Shown in pieces: positions 46,431-58,500 of a stretch of 64,000 bases of DNA. The position numbers and the translations under genes were made by a program. The stretch covers positions 1-64,000 of the forward strand of contig JAJEKV010000538.1 in assembly GCA_021234155.1 (NCBI GenBank), written 5' to 3'. This stretch comes from Isoetes taiwanensis (Eukaryota; Streptophyta; Lycopodiopsida; Isoetales; Isoetaceae). Every line of letters begins with the position of its first letter. Position 1 is the first letter of the stretch. Below the pieces are notes generated by a model that was given only the letters and a program-made list of their open reading frames with translations, searched no databases and was not told the origin of the DNA.

Positions 46431-48883
46431 TTTTGATATTGATTTACATTTGATTAGATGCACCATTTTTGATTTCTCTAACATGAAAAGCTCAGAATTT
46501 TTTAGAACATTCTAAGACCCTCAAACATATTAAGACATTTCAAAATATTCTAAAACTTTCAAAACATGACATTTTGTAGATGGTCCTTACATTCCCATAG
46601 ATTCCCCACATTCTAGAACATTTATCTTGATTAAGAACTTTGAATTTGAAGACTTTTCCAATGGAGCACCATGTTCCCATCACATATTGTTCTTTTATTT
46701 TCTAGAACTTTTTCATAGAAGATTCTTACCTTTCTGGACATGTCTTTATGGTTCTGATAAATGAGTTGTCCTTTAGAATGTTATAGTCTATTTTATCTAA
46801 ATGGGAAATACCCTTAAGGCAATTTTGAAACATAAATTCTATATATGGAATTAATTTGGTCTAGTGGTTGGTGGGGGTTTGGGGGTTGAGGACATGTGGT
46901 TCAATTCCCCAATAACATACAAAAAAAATTTTAAAAGCCTTTTTAAGGGATGAGCATTCAACATGAGCCATAGGATCTTAGACTCAATCAACGATCAAGA
47001 TCTCATCATATATTTTAAAACATATGAGCCATAGGATTTTTTACATATAATTCCCAAAGCCATGTGGAATGGTAAGATATGGACCAAGCAACGGAGGACA
47101 GGGATCCATGATATATGATATGGATATAATGCCCCGATTTGAAACGGATCGGTCTATATGATTCGTATGTAAACTCCCAAATTGGTTCCCATAGGATGAA
47201 GAAAAAAGCTTCATTTCGGAGACTTTCATGCATGGACCTTAGATCAATAAGGCATTCAATGGGACAAACATAAGAACATAGCCATGTTTGTTTCATAGGC
47301 ATGATTTACGTCAAATAGAATGGTGGAGCTACGCTTGGATTTTGGATGTGACAATGTCACTTTCCCTTGGGGACCGTAGGGATCACGGTCTATATGAATC
47401 TTTTAAATTTGTTGCCACTAGTCTTGAGGATACGCCCCAAAAATGGAGCAGGGATCTTAGATCAACGGCCGGTGCCATGGGACAAACATAAGAACATATA
47501 TATGTTAGATATATATATATATATATACAAGAAAATTAATACGCCCTCCTACAATATTGTTCCGTCTTTTAGCATGTTCCGTGATGTGAGGTTCTTATAG
47601 TGCTCTAGATAACCCGGATTCTACTAAGATTCTCTTAGATTCCCTAGATTCTCTTAGAATTTTCTATTTTGATCAAAAATATTACCCATGAGCATTTAAA
47701 ACCTTCTAAAATAATCTATTCCGATTCAGGCAACATTTTAAAACATTTTCTATTTTAGACTAAGGTGCTAACCTTGAAGATGAAGAATTTTTTTTTCAAG
47801 ATTTATATTGTGGTGCTTTATTATGAAACATTTTAGAACATTCTACAAAATGAACGCTCTTTGCGGGAAAATTGTAAAAACCCATCCTTAAAACCTTCTA
47901 AAATAATCTATTTTGGATATGTTTGTTTATTTTTTAAAACATTTTCTATTTTAGACTTAAGCTTTCCTTGAACATCTAGAATATTTTTTTTCAAGATTTA
48001 TATTGTACACCTTTATTATGAAACATTTTAGAACATTCTATTTGTCTCTTTTTAAAAATCTTAAAAACTTCTAAGATTTCATCAAGATTTTCTTAGATTC
48101 CTTAGATATTATGAAGATACCCTTAGATTCATATTAGATTTTAAGAGATTTGGGTTAGACTTGTATATTTTCCTAGATTCTTTACAATTTATGGTATTAC
48201 TTATATTCCTTTCAATATTGAGCTGGATTCCCTTACATTCTAGAAATTTCAAGAACATTTTAGGGCGTTCATTTATCGGAACATTTTGAAAGTATTTAAC
48301 AAAACAAGGAACAATATTATAGTCTATTTTATCTTAATTGAACATTACCTTTCTTTATATTTGAAACAAAAAATTTTCATAGAATTAATGCTTGGTCTAG
48401 TGGTTAGTTGTATTGGAGGGTTTGGGACCTTGAGGACCGTGGGTAAGTGGCCCCAATAACATAAAAATTTGAAAACTTTATTTTCCATGTGGGGAGAGAG
48501 CATTCCAATATGAGCAAACTTAGGATCTTTTGACCTCTAAAATCAACGATCAAGATCTCAGATTTATAAAAGCAATATAAGGCTTTTAGGATCTATTTAC
48601 ATATAATTCCCAAAAGCCACGCGGACCGAAAAATGCAAAAGGAAGTGGTTCTGACCTTATCTGATTCTTGTTTTTTTTCAATTTCTCGGTTATTATTGAC
48701 ATATTTGTTGTATATGGTTGAAGGGCGATAAGCCATGAGATATTATATGTAAACTCCCAAGCCATTTACCCTTTAAAGGATAACTCCCTTTGGCCCGCGT
48801 AGAGCCGCCGGATCTCTAATCTACCAACTCGGATAATGCGACAAACATAAGAACATATATAGATCGCAATATATATAAATGAA

Positions 48884-48897
48884 AATATATATATATA

Positions 48898-48948
<51 letters not shown>
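48884..48948. repeat. (AT)n tract inside a larger inverted repeat
   Basis: A long AT dinucleotide run. Flanking it, 'ataagaacatatata' (about 48,847) and 'tatatatgttcttat' (about 48,975) are inverted partners. Confidence 0.8.
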
Positions 48949-48949
<1 letters not shown>

Positions 48950-49399
48950 TTAAAATATCAATATATATAATTTTATATATATGTTCTTATGTGAATACAA
49001 CATTAGGCATCAAGATGTTATATAAGCATGAAAATCTTGATATTTTACCATAAAAATGGGGGTGGTTTCTCATTCCATGAATATGTATCTACTGCAATCA
49101 GGGCCAAGATGACTTATATTTGCTATCATTCTCCATGGCATTAGTTTTTTGATGGTATGCTACAAAGATGTTCTAAATGAAAATATTTTATGAATGATAA
49201 TTCGAAGTGGCTTTTCTTTCTATCTTAAAACTGGTTTTCTTGTTGGCATTATCATTGTCCCACTCTTTAGAATGAACCGTATTTTGGGCACCAAGTTTCT
49301 TTCTAGACTTCCTAAGCGTGTGTATTTACAAATATATTGATTTGATGTTTTGGAATTGTATTTTTGGAATGGTATTGTTTGTTCATGAACAAGTGATAG

Positions 49400-49565
49400 G
49401 ATCTATAAGGTTGTCCCAATATACAAATGGAGCCGATAAGTGCGAACCAAGGATATCCCTTGGTAAGGTTAGATGTCTAAGAGAACCTTGTCTTCGATTG
49501 TATAGGGCTAGGGCTTGTTATATATTCTGTGATTTTACTTGGTTTAACCGGTAGGGATCTTATGG
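49400..49565 (+). promoter_or_regulatory. Element-junction core, third copy
   Basis: Same layout as the D copy, with changes at most CTG/CAG positions, for example GAGCCGATAAG instead of GAGCTGATAAG and AACCGGTAG instead of AACCAGTAG. Confidence 0.6.
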
Positions 49566-50088
49566 ATCTTAGCATTTGTTTTCGAACAATTACAGCATTA
49601 CTATTTGCATTGATTCTTTTGAAAGTTGTTAACATCATTCGATTTTTCGAAAAATAGCCGGGTCTAACATAAATCATATCTAATGGGATGGTGCTATAAA
49701 GTTCATTGGACAAACATCCATTTAAAACGACAATGATGGTGATGCGCAAGCAACAACTAATCTATGGTACTGGAACTCAAAATACATGGTTATAATTTCT
49801 TTGGGACAACCCGGCTGAAAACCAAGTTGTGCATACAATACTTTCTTGCAAAAAATGGTAAAAAAAAGGTATGTCACTTCTTATGCACGTGGCATTCATT
49901 GTTTATCTTTACAAAGTAAATATTACATGGTCTTTACAAAGTTTGGTTTGACATAAATTAAGGATTTGCATAGATTAAAAGCTTTATTCTCTAAGCACAT
50001 AAAACGTATAAAAAGTTTCAGTGCCTACATAGGCATTACATAAAAGAGTTGATCTCTCAGATCACACATTACAAATAATCATGAGAAT

Positions 50089-50095
<7 letters not shown>

Positions 50096-50135
<40 letters not shown>

Positions 50136-51235
50136 AGAAAAAATTAATCGCCCTACAGTGAGCATTGTTCCAGTTTTAGCATGTTCTTACGATGTAAGGC
50201 CCTATAGTGCTCTAGATAACCAACGATTCTACTGAGATTCTCTTGGATTCTCCTAGATTCTCTTAGAATTTTCTATTTTGATTGAGGTGCTTACCCATGA
50301 GCATTTAAAACCTTCTAAAATTATCTATTTTGGATCTATGCAACATTTTTAAAACATTTTCTATTTTTAGACTAAAGGCTTACCTTGGGCATCTAGAATT
50401 TTTTTTCAAGATTTATATTGTACACCTTTATTATGAAACATTTTAGAACATTCTATTGTCGCGTTTTGCAAAATCTTAAAAAAACTCTAAGATTTCATCA
50501 AGATTTTTTTACATTCTCTTACATATTATGAAGATTCCCTTAGATTCAATTAGATTTTAAGAGATTCCGTTAGACTTGTATATTTTCCTAGATTCTCTTA
50601 CAACTTATGAGATTTCCTTATATTCTCTTTAATTCTTCTGGATTCCCTTACATTCTAGAAATTTCTAGAACATTCTAGAACATTTTAGAACTTTCTGGAA
50701 CATTTTGAAAGTTTCAAAACATCCTAGAATATTATAGTCTATTTTATCTTAATTAAAACATTACCCTTAAGTATATTTGAAACATAAATTTTTCATAGAA
50801 TTAATGCTTGGTCTAGTGGTTAGAGTGGGGGGTTTGGGGGGTTGAGGACCAGGGTTCGAATCACCCCAATAACATAAAAAATTTTAAAAGCCTTTCCTTA
50901 AGGAACGAGCATTCAATATGAGCCTTAGGATCTTAAACTCGATCAACGATCAAGATCTCATCATATAAAAGCAATATGAGCCGTAGGATCTATTACATAT
51001 AATTCCCAAAGCCACGTGGACCGTAGGATGTGTCCCCAAGCCATGTGAGCCGTCGGATCTCGGACCGACGGCCAAGATCAGATCAATCTGGACCGTAGGA
51101 CCGCGGTACACATATTATATGTAAACTCCCAGGCCATCTGGGCCGTAGGATACGTCCCAAATCCACGTGAGCCGTCGGATCTCGAACGGACGGTCGGATA
51201 AGCGCGACAAACATAAGAACATATATAGATCAGAT
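50096..51235. mobile_element. AT-rich dispersed repeat containing a SINE
   Basis: Starts with (TA)n and 'acaagaaaaaattaat'. It continues through AGATTC-type low-complexity sequence (the reverse orientation of the GAATCT arrays), the SINE head at 50.8 kb and a tail of repeated 'gagccgtaggatct'/'gagccgtcggatct' segments. It ends near 'gacaaacataagaacatatata'. Parts of it recur at 46.8-47.0, 47.47-48.1 and 48.39-48.85 kb within unit F. Target-site duplications were not found. Confidence 0.5.
50800..51000 (+). mobile_element. tRNA-derived SINE head
   Basis: 'TTGGTCTAGTGGTTAGAG' (about 50,808-50,825) matches an RNA polymerase III A box in a tRNA-like setting. 'GGGTTCGAATCACC' (50,852-50,865) matches the B box, with spacing like a tRNA gene. 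The sequence around it does not fold as a complete tRNA acceptor, so a SINE is more likely than a tRNA gene. Altered copies at 46,848-46,915 and 48,388-48,470 keep the A box. The B box is weak in the first (GGTTCAATTCC) and lost in the second. Confidence 0.65.
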
Positions 51236-51239
51236 ATAT

Positions 51240-52682
51240 ATGTATTATATACTCATATATGGTCGTCACAATACATCCCAGGTAATAAATACCAGCTTCC
51301 TCTATTTCATGTAAAGATGAACCGCCATAGCCAACACTGCAGCAATGAAAAGCTTCAGCTTCCAATTCAAGCAAAAATATCTCACACAGAATCTGGCATA
51401 TCTAGATGCATTAAGCACACAGATTCACTTTATTGAAGTCCGTTATAAGATGAAGGCCATTTTTCTACGATAGTCTTATTTCTAAAAGTTAAATATCTTA
51501 ACGAGGTTTGGCCACTATAAAAAACAAGACATAGCTTATTTAGGTTTGCAATTCAAGTACTACTTTAAGGTAGATGGAGTCTTCTTTTATACCAGAAACT
51601 TTCCTCGATATAAAATAAGACACATGCCTTTATTTTAATATATGGCTAGAAATAAGGTGTGTATTATATTTTGATGGTTAATTGTGTCATGATTTATGAC
51701 TACAAAGATGCACCATACAGTAGAAAAGCAAGTTTGAATTTTTGTGGCGTCTTTTGCCTTGGGATAATAGATGGTGTCATACATATATGTGAGTCAAATT
51801 TTGCAACTACTATAGAAAAAGGGCCTAGCTTTGTTTTAAGTTTATCCCAGAACATCCACAGAAGAAAAAAATATTATATTGCTAACCAATGCTAGTTAAG
51901 CCACGAGAGTTAAAAGTATCTCTTGCCATATGCAATGAGAGATAAAATTGTGGTACACGTATGGGAGGGAGGGAGATGCAATGTAGAAAAGCATACAAAA
52001 GCCTTCAGAAAAGATAACTAGAGTAAAAAATACGATATCAAAGAAGAGGTAAAGGAAAATTAGAATTGATTCGCGTTTCTCTGAAGCTAGTACAAAATCA
52101 AACAATAATTTTTAGAAGAGATAATTGTTAGGCGTAAAAATTGTTTCTTCTTCTCACATTTATATAATAGTAATAAGGAGCGCCTTCACAATGCTCACAA
52201 ACATGTCCCAAAACAACTCAGTAAACAAAAAATGTAATTTATCTATTTGCATATTGATTCAAAGTCCTATACGTCGAGTTAAGCATGGTACTATAGAGTT
52301 CTGAATCAATCTGTAGTGTGATCTACATACAAAATTGATTAGATGAAAGCCAAGATGCCATTCAAAAGTATTCTATTTTGAGAATCGTTTCAAATGGCAG
52401 TTGTACATAATACGTTGGAGAAGAGGAGAAACTGCCAGAATGGGTCGACCTTAGAAGATATGAGGAACTTAGCAACATTTTCTTGCAATTTGCAAAATAT
52501 TTCTTGTTTGAATTGCCAAAAAACTACATGGTATTTATCTCGCATTGTTATTCAAATCTCTGTCGATATATTAATGGAGCCCAAGTAATGCACTAAGCAT
52601 TTTCTTGGACCTCATTCAACCACTCTCTTTATTTTCTTTATTCTATTGCAAAAGCTATGGGTGTAGGTAGCCAAATTGATTT

Positions 52683-52717
<35 letters not shown>

Positions 52718-53285
52718 GGAAGGATTGCTTAGACTGGCCAAATAAAACAAATGGTATGTAATATGCTTACTATCTTTTATTTGGCCCTGCTAGACTGGGG
52801 TGTCTCTTTTAACACCCTCCACCCTCCATCAATGCCCCCAAGAAAAAAAAAAGAACTAGATGAAAGCTAGTCTATGGCTCTAAGCATATGATGGAGTCTA
52901 TGGCTTTAAGCATATGATGGCTCCGTATAAATCGTAGACTTGAGTCCTTGAGTTTCTAGGTATGATTTATGTAAGCTCCATAACAAGAAGAGGAAAAGAA
53001 CGTCAAGATTTAGGTATGTTTCACAAATATGAGTTTGTGGTCTTTAGTGAGGCTGTCTTTTAAGAATTATGTTGATTTACAGACGAGTCCGTCATATTAG
53101 CTAGTTCAACAACATATTATAATGGCTAGTACTTTAGTATTAATGGAATTGGAACTCTAACTGATGCAGACAATAGTTAGCGAGCTCATGTAATTGCTCA
53201 AACATCTCGGTTATCATTGGTAATGCTTACACATTATATCGTTCAATAAAGGATGTTCTAAAGTTGGGTTAAAAACATGTTTTTT
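51240..53285. other. Gene-free interval
   Basis: AT-rich sequence without a recognisable gene. A 31-base T run lies at 52,686-52,716. A short inverted repeat 'ggccaaataaaa' (about 52,737) / 'ttttatttggcc' (about 52,775) follows it. An open frame at 51,659-51,895 has no recognisable domain. Confidence 0.4.
52686..52716 (-). repeat. Poly(T) run, possible poly(A) tail of a minus-strand retroposon
   Basis: 31 consecutive T. It resembles the tail of the LINE at 24,600, but no coding sequence or target-site duplication was found beside it. Confidence 0.5.
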
Positions 53286-53318
53286 TTATCAAACTTCTGA
53301 AATATCCCCTTAATGCAC

Positions 53319-53754
53319 ACACAACTACCATTAACATTATTTACATAAACCATTGCATTTAATACATTTAAATAAAAACCCCCCTTAAATCCCCTTTGGT
53401 TTGGGTGCATATTCGCACGAGGGGTTACTTCGGGCAACGAGAGCCTTTGGATGGGCATATTTGCCCTTTATTCCAAGATCGGGACCGTACATAGCAATCC
53501 TCGTTTGTGGGATATGCATGTACAAGTTTTTGTATACTGTATTTTAAGGTTTGCAAAATACTATAAGGTTTGAGTGAATGTACTTAATGGTGTTAATTTT
53601 GTACATGTATTGTAAATATATTTTTGGGGCTCTCGCTGCCCTATGTAACCCCTCGTGTGAATATGCACCCAAACCAAAGGGGGTTTAAGGGGGATTTTTA
53701 TTTAAATGTATTAAATGCAATGGTTTATGTTAATAATGTTAATGGCAGTTGTAT
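53319..53754. mobile_element. Foldback element (MITE-like)
   Basis: The left arm (about 53,319-53,444) and right arm (about 53,628-53,754) are inverted and nearly identical over about 125 bp. Both contain the complement of 'aaaccattgcatttaatac', a CCCCC/GGGGG tract and 'gggtgcatattc.cacgagggg'. About 180 bp of spacer has no coding sequence. An obvious target-site duplication is not seen. Confidence 0.75.
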
Positions 53755-53769
53755 GTTGATTGTTATATT

Positions 53770-55170
53770 AAAAAAAAATTTGGGCCCTTCGGGCCCTAAT
53801 TAAAGCAGAAAGAAAATGGGAAAATCTTCCACTAACATTGAGAAATGAAGAAACATCCATTCAGCACTATTACAAGTTCAAACACCATATTTATAAATTC
53901 TTCCTTTTTTTTCATCTTTTTATTTGTTGCTTGAGTGCTAGGAATCTTTAAGCAAAATCGAAATGTTTACATGTCTCAAAGACTCATGTGACTGGATTTC
54001 TCTGAGTTTCATTTGCTGACTCAAAGATTCAGCCACCAGGATTTATATAGATTTCACTGTGTTGAACATGTATTTGTCCATCTTATTTGGCCCCATTAAA
54101 GAGGCAACCCAACACGATTACCAACATTAAGCCATCACTATAAGCCCGTATAACAATATAATGCCATTATAAGTAATAGTCGTTCTTTTGGACACCACCT
54201 TCACTCCAAGCATGCGTTAACAGCTCAAGGCTGATAGTGCATAAGGTAGCATGGGAATCACATAAGAGGCCTATGTGTACAAAACCTGAATAATTATTAC
54301 AAGCATTTTAAAAGCGCAAACAAATCGATATGATTTCACACCTCTAAGATGAGATGGTACAAAATTGGCTTAATGTATCTTGTCTTAGAGATAATGTTTT
54401 CTTTTCTCTTACAAAGCTTTATGAAATCTTTTATTTAAGCAACCCTCGAAAGGCAAGTGTATATTCCCATCAATCTGTACTAGCAATCGAGAGAATATTT
54501 TGCACATACCTCTAAAAGACGCATTCGGAGAAGACTAAGTTCTAGAACAGACTAAGTTCTAGAACAGACTCAGAAAGAAAAAAAAAGATCCACAATGGTT
54601 AAGCTTATTCTTCTTGCCCTGTTGTCATAGACCATGCTTCATGGAGCATATGATTGAGAAGACCATCTCACAAAGACTTTGCAGAGTACCCGCGATCATT
54701 AAGGCTAAAGGAAACAGTGGAAAAACATATTGCATGAGAACCGAGAGCAAGAAAAACAACTCACGCTTTTTTTAGAGCCTTTATCTTCTTCTCGGATCGG
54801 TTTTTGTTCATGTTTTTCTACATTCATGTCTCGATAATGTAGTACAGTTGTCTCCTGTTCCCATTCTTCCACGCAATAACTCTGCGTCAACTTACTCTAA
54901 TATGGAGGAAACGAAATAGGAAGCTACCTTGTTACCAATGTATTCAGCTCCCTAAGTCTGTAATTAGAGCTTCCAAAACAGTAAGAGCTTAAGCAATCAC
55001 AGATGCATAAGTAAGAGGAGGTTTAATGACTTACATTTCGGGCGCTGTTTGCAATATGGGGCGGTATTGCGCTAGGGAATGGCAAGAAGAGCTTGAATTT
55101 CGAGCAAATAATCCAGAACATGGGCCAGCCTCCAGAATGAAAACTCACAAATTTCCGCTTGATCTTGCCC
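53770..55170. other. Gene-free interval
   Basis: Contains a small hairpin GGGCCCTTCGGGCCC (about 53,783-53,797) and a short minus-strand exon-like segment at 54,765-54,890 (YCVEEWEQETTVLHYRDMNV) that I cannot assign. Confidence 0.4.
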
Positions 55171-55173
55171 TGT

Positions 55174-55645
55174 GCTGATGTTCCTGTTAATGATTCCCTT
55201 GCTGAGGAAACTAAGGAAGAGAAATCTGAGAAGCCTGCCAAAGAAAATAAGGCTAAAACTCCAAAGTAGAAGAAGCCTAAGGCTCCCAAAGAGAAGAAAC
55301 CCAAGGCTCCCAGATCAGCTGCCTCTCATCCGCCGTATTTGCAGATGATATTGGAAGCAATAACGTCGCTGAAGGAAGATCTGGGTCAAGCCAGTATGCG
55401 ACAGCGAAGTATTTGGATGAGAAATATGGTGCCGGATTGCCTGCGAATTTCAAGAAGACTCTGACTGTGTAGTTGAGAAATTTGGCAAAGAATGGGAAGC
55501 TGATAAAGGTGAAAAATTCCTTCAAGGTACCTTCCGCAGATGCAAAGCCCAAGCCCAAGATCAAGGCTCGCAAAGCCCGCAAAGAAAGCTCCAAACCACT
55601 GCAAAGAAATAAAAAGACATGCAAGGACATGATCATCACAAGATA
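55174..55645 (+). pseudogene. Linker histone H1 retropseudogene
   Basis: An acidic/lysine-rich leader (EETKEEKSEKPAKENKAKTP, KKPKAPKEKKPKAP) is followed by SHPPYLQMILEAITSLKE. After a one-base deletion near 55,377 comes GSSQYATAKYLDEKYGAG, LPANFKKTLTV-stop-LRNLAKNGKL, IKVKNSFKVPSADAKPKPKI and a lysine-rich tail. This is the globular winged-helix domain and basic tails of histone H1, with the plant-like SHPPY start. Defects: a TAG in the leader, the frameshift, and a TAG where Gln is expected (CAG to TAG) in the globular domain. No introns interrupt it, so it is probably a processed copy. It does not encode a functional histone. Confidence 0.85.
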
Positions 55646-55649
55646 GAAG

Positions 55650-58500
55650 GATGCATAATTGTGAAGGAGAACCTGTAGTACCCATTCCCAACAATTGACC
55701 AAGGATTTGGGCATCAAGCATTGAATTGCCGCTGATAATATTTCCCTGCTTTAATCCACCACGCAGGAGGATCACAATCTCATGGCCACTGGCCAGCCAC
55801 TTTGCGCGCATGCATGAGCCCATTTCTCTTACAACGAAATTTCATCCAGGAGTATGTCACAACTACTTCGCACAATGATTATAAGAAATTCCAGAACCTG
55901 CAATTTTGAACAAGCGTTTGACCTGTCGCTTTGAAGGAAGGGGCGGCGTGCAAATTTTCTTAACCCTAAAACATGATGGCACGATGCTTGCATGCAAAAC
56001 TCTGAAAATGGAAACTAAAATAACAAGGTGTTTGCTTTGCACGCACGAGGGTTGCCTTCCGGTTTCAGGGTAAAGAGGCTTAAATCAAACCATTTGGAGG
56101 TAAAGTGGCTTAAGTCAAATAGTGTGGAATCAAAATTTCTACTTCAAACCCCCCACTGTATCTGTCGTCTCAATGTTTAAACATTATCGTAGATATGTGA
56201 ACTATGTATTTAACAATATATTTAGACAAGTTCATGGAATGCAATGTTATGAAAATAGCTTCATGAGTAAATGCAAAAGATGTTCTCAATAATATGATGT
56301 GATGTGTTTGAAAATAAGAAGTGCATGTAACTTTTTTAATTGCATAGAGCAAGAGTAGGTTGTCCTGGTAACTTTCAAATTGACGTATATTAGACGTTTT
56401 GTAAGTTATATGTTTTTTGAATACATGATATGTGGATTATTGTCGAATTTCTTCTAGTTTAGCTATCAGAACAAGCGGTCTAATACTGTGCACCCATTAA
56501 CAACTCTATTTTAACTATGGTATTATGCACCTCTAGCTGTAAAGGTCAATTATCATTGTCTCGAATAACTTCCACATAAGAGCCAATAACATATTCATGC
56601 AAAAATTAACGCATTGAGCATGAATCTCTACCAATTTTACAAAGATTATAAGAGAAATAGACTGAAGGATGTCAGAGTTGTTGCCTTTACTTAATACCTT
56701 TGGAACCAGAGGAAAACCTATAATCTACCTCCTCTTATGAGGTACAGGAGGTATGCACAGATCATTGTGTCAGGCAGAAGCGGTATCCTAGCTAGAACAT
56801 GATAATAAAATTAAGAAAAGTATCTTTAGAATCCATAGCCAGAGCCACAGCTATGGAAAAGGCAAGAAAGAGAAAGCAAAATTTAGAAGTGGCAAAGAAT
56901 CAACGAACCACTAGAAGAAATAGAGATTTATGTATCAAATTACCAATTGAAATTATCGTTATTAGAAGAGATAAAAATTGTTTATCTGGAATGGCCGAGT
57001 CTGGCATCAAACTTAAGTCCCCAATGCGCAAGCTATAAGAGAAATGCCTGCAGATTGTCGTGAAGTCCCTTGAACTTTTCCAACTAGGTAACAATAATTC
57101 AGCAGCGCAGTGGGAGGAACTCTAGGCATGACACCAGCTTGTGGCAAAGCAAATGAAGCTCATAACAAATTTTTCCATAATGCAAAACACTGGTATCCAG
57201 ACAGGTCAAGTAAGAATGAACTCTACACTTTGAAACAGAAATAGGTAGAAGCACCAGAAAGAAACACAGCAAACTGAGTCCAGACTCTGGTGTTACTTGG
57301 GTAGTGATCAACCGTCCTTTACAGTCAACATTTCCAAAGGAAGGCAACCTTCTTCATTCCAGAGGCCAAATAACTTACACGTTAACTAAAACCTATTGTT
57401 CATATGCCTAGATATAGAAAAAGAAGAATAATGCAACAAACATTTGATTAGATTAAGGTTAGACGCAAGGACACATGGCAACCAAGGAAGCCTATTGCAT
57501 AAGATATCATAACACGCAAGAGAATAAGGGCCAGATTCGACTTGCAGCAGTAGCACTTCTTTAAAAAATTTCAACTTCTGCCTCCTTTTTTAAGAACGAC
57601 AATCTGTGTGATTCCATTTGTGGCAGTAGGTAGTTTCAAATAGATGTTCAAGTTTGCTCTCTCACTTAATCTACGGCAAGATTCGTGTGTCACAACTCAA
57701 ATTCTAAAGGACAGGGGATCACTCCTGCCAAGTAATCCAGTGTTTTGGAGTTAAGCAAGAGTGTTTTTGGTTTTCTGGTGAGTGTTTTGATAATTACTAA
57801 CTACTACAGTGGAATTAGATATGTCTTGTCGTTGTAAAATTGGTTGAGGCTTAAATGCCGCTCGTCTATCTTGCAAAGTCAAAGCTGGCCCTAAGAAATC
57901 TCAACTGTTCACATTCATTTTTCAGCTCATTCGTGGCCAAGGTTAGATGCAAGGATACATAGCAACCAGGGAAGCCTATTGCCTAAAACATCATAACATG
58001 CAAGAGAATAAGAAATCTCAACCGTTCACATTCATTTTCCAGCAATCTTGATGACTTATTAGGCATATCAGGCATATCTAGCAGGATTACGCCACTATCC
58101 ACAAAATCAAGGTAAAGTAGAGAAATTAAAATTGTGGTCGTATACACCAATTCAACATGAACCATATTGCAGCAAGGTTAAAATTAATTTTTACAGTAGT
58201 TGTGTGTGCATGGATGTGCAACGTACATAATATGTTAACATGCGGCGCAATCTCCACCAAATGACTGGCATTGCAACATGCCTTAACATAAAGATCAGTT
58301 CTTCCATAAATCAGCAACTGATAGGGCATAGTAAATTTGATGACTCTTATTACAAGCATGATTTCAAGAGTATAAGAACTTGTGGAGCATCTAATGGTGC
58401 CGGCAAATTCCCAGCTCGTGAATTATATGAGCATGACTTCTTGCATCTTTGGATTAAAGCGATGCAGCGATGGCATTAAGAAATCTTAGCGGGCTTTGTT
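55650..58500. other. Gene-free interval
   Basis: No supported gene. Direct similarity exists between about 57,450-57,520 and 57,940-58,010 ('agacgcaaggacaca...aaccaaggaagcctattgc.taa'), a diverged local duplication. A second shared phrase is 'aatctcaac.gttcacattcatttt.cagc' at 57,898 and 58,015. Confidence 0.4.

Larger units (their letters stand above)
37587..50095 (+). mobile_element. Second tandem array (units D, E, F), related PLE-like family without visible RT
   Basis: Position 37,587 matches 42,036 (offset 4,449) and the match continues to about 45,500 with high identity. A third, heavily altered copy runs from about 46,430 to 50,095. The junction core recurs at 40,931, 45,396 and 49,400 on the plus strand. 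Exon-like segments with GT-AG borders are present in each unit. One of them is clearly related to ORF1 of the minus-strand array. No RT motif (YxDD, GxPxG) was found on either strand in D or E. The first unit is truncated at its 5' end by (AT)n. The last is truncated at its 3' side by another (TA)n run. Confidence 0.7.
46431..50095 (+). mobile_element. Unit F of the plus-strand array, mosaic copy
   Basis: Recognisable D/E sequence (for example at 46,680-46,760, 47,290-47,370, 48,640-48,780 and 48,990-50,090) alternates with sequence of the repeat at 50.1-51.2 kb, including two further SINE-like heads at about 46,850 and 48,390. The final 1.1 kb (48,990-50,090) is a good continuous copy. Confidence 0.55.

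Noticed and set aside
50805-50875. A functional tRNA gene
   Set aside because: A and B boxes are present, but the sequence between them is G-rich and I could not pair an acceptor or anticodon stem. A SINE head explains it better.
55023-55823. Long minus-strand open frames opposite the histone H1 copy
   Set aside because: They are the complement of lysine-rich H1 coding sequence, and the plus-strand translation matches a known family.
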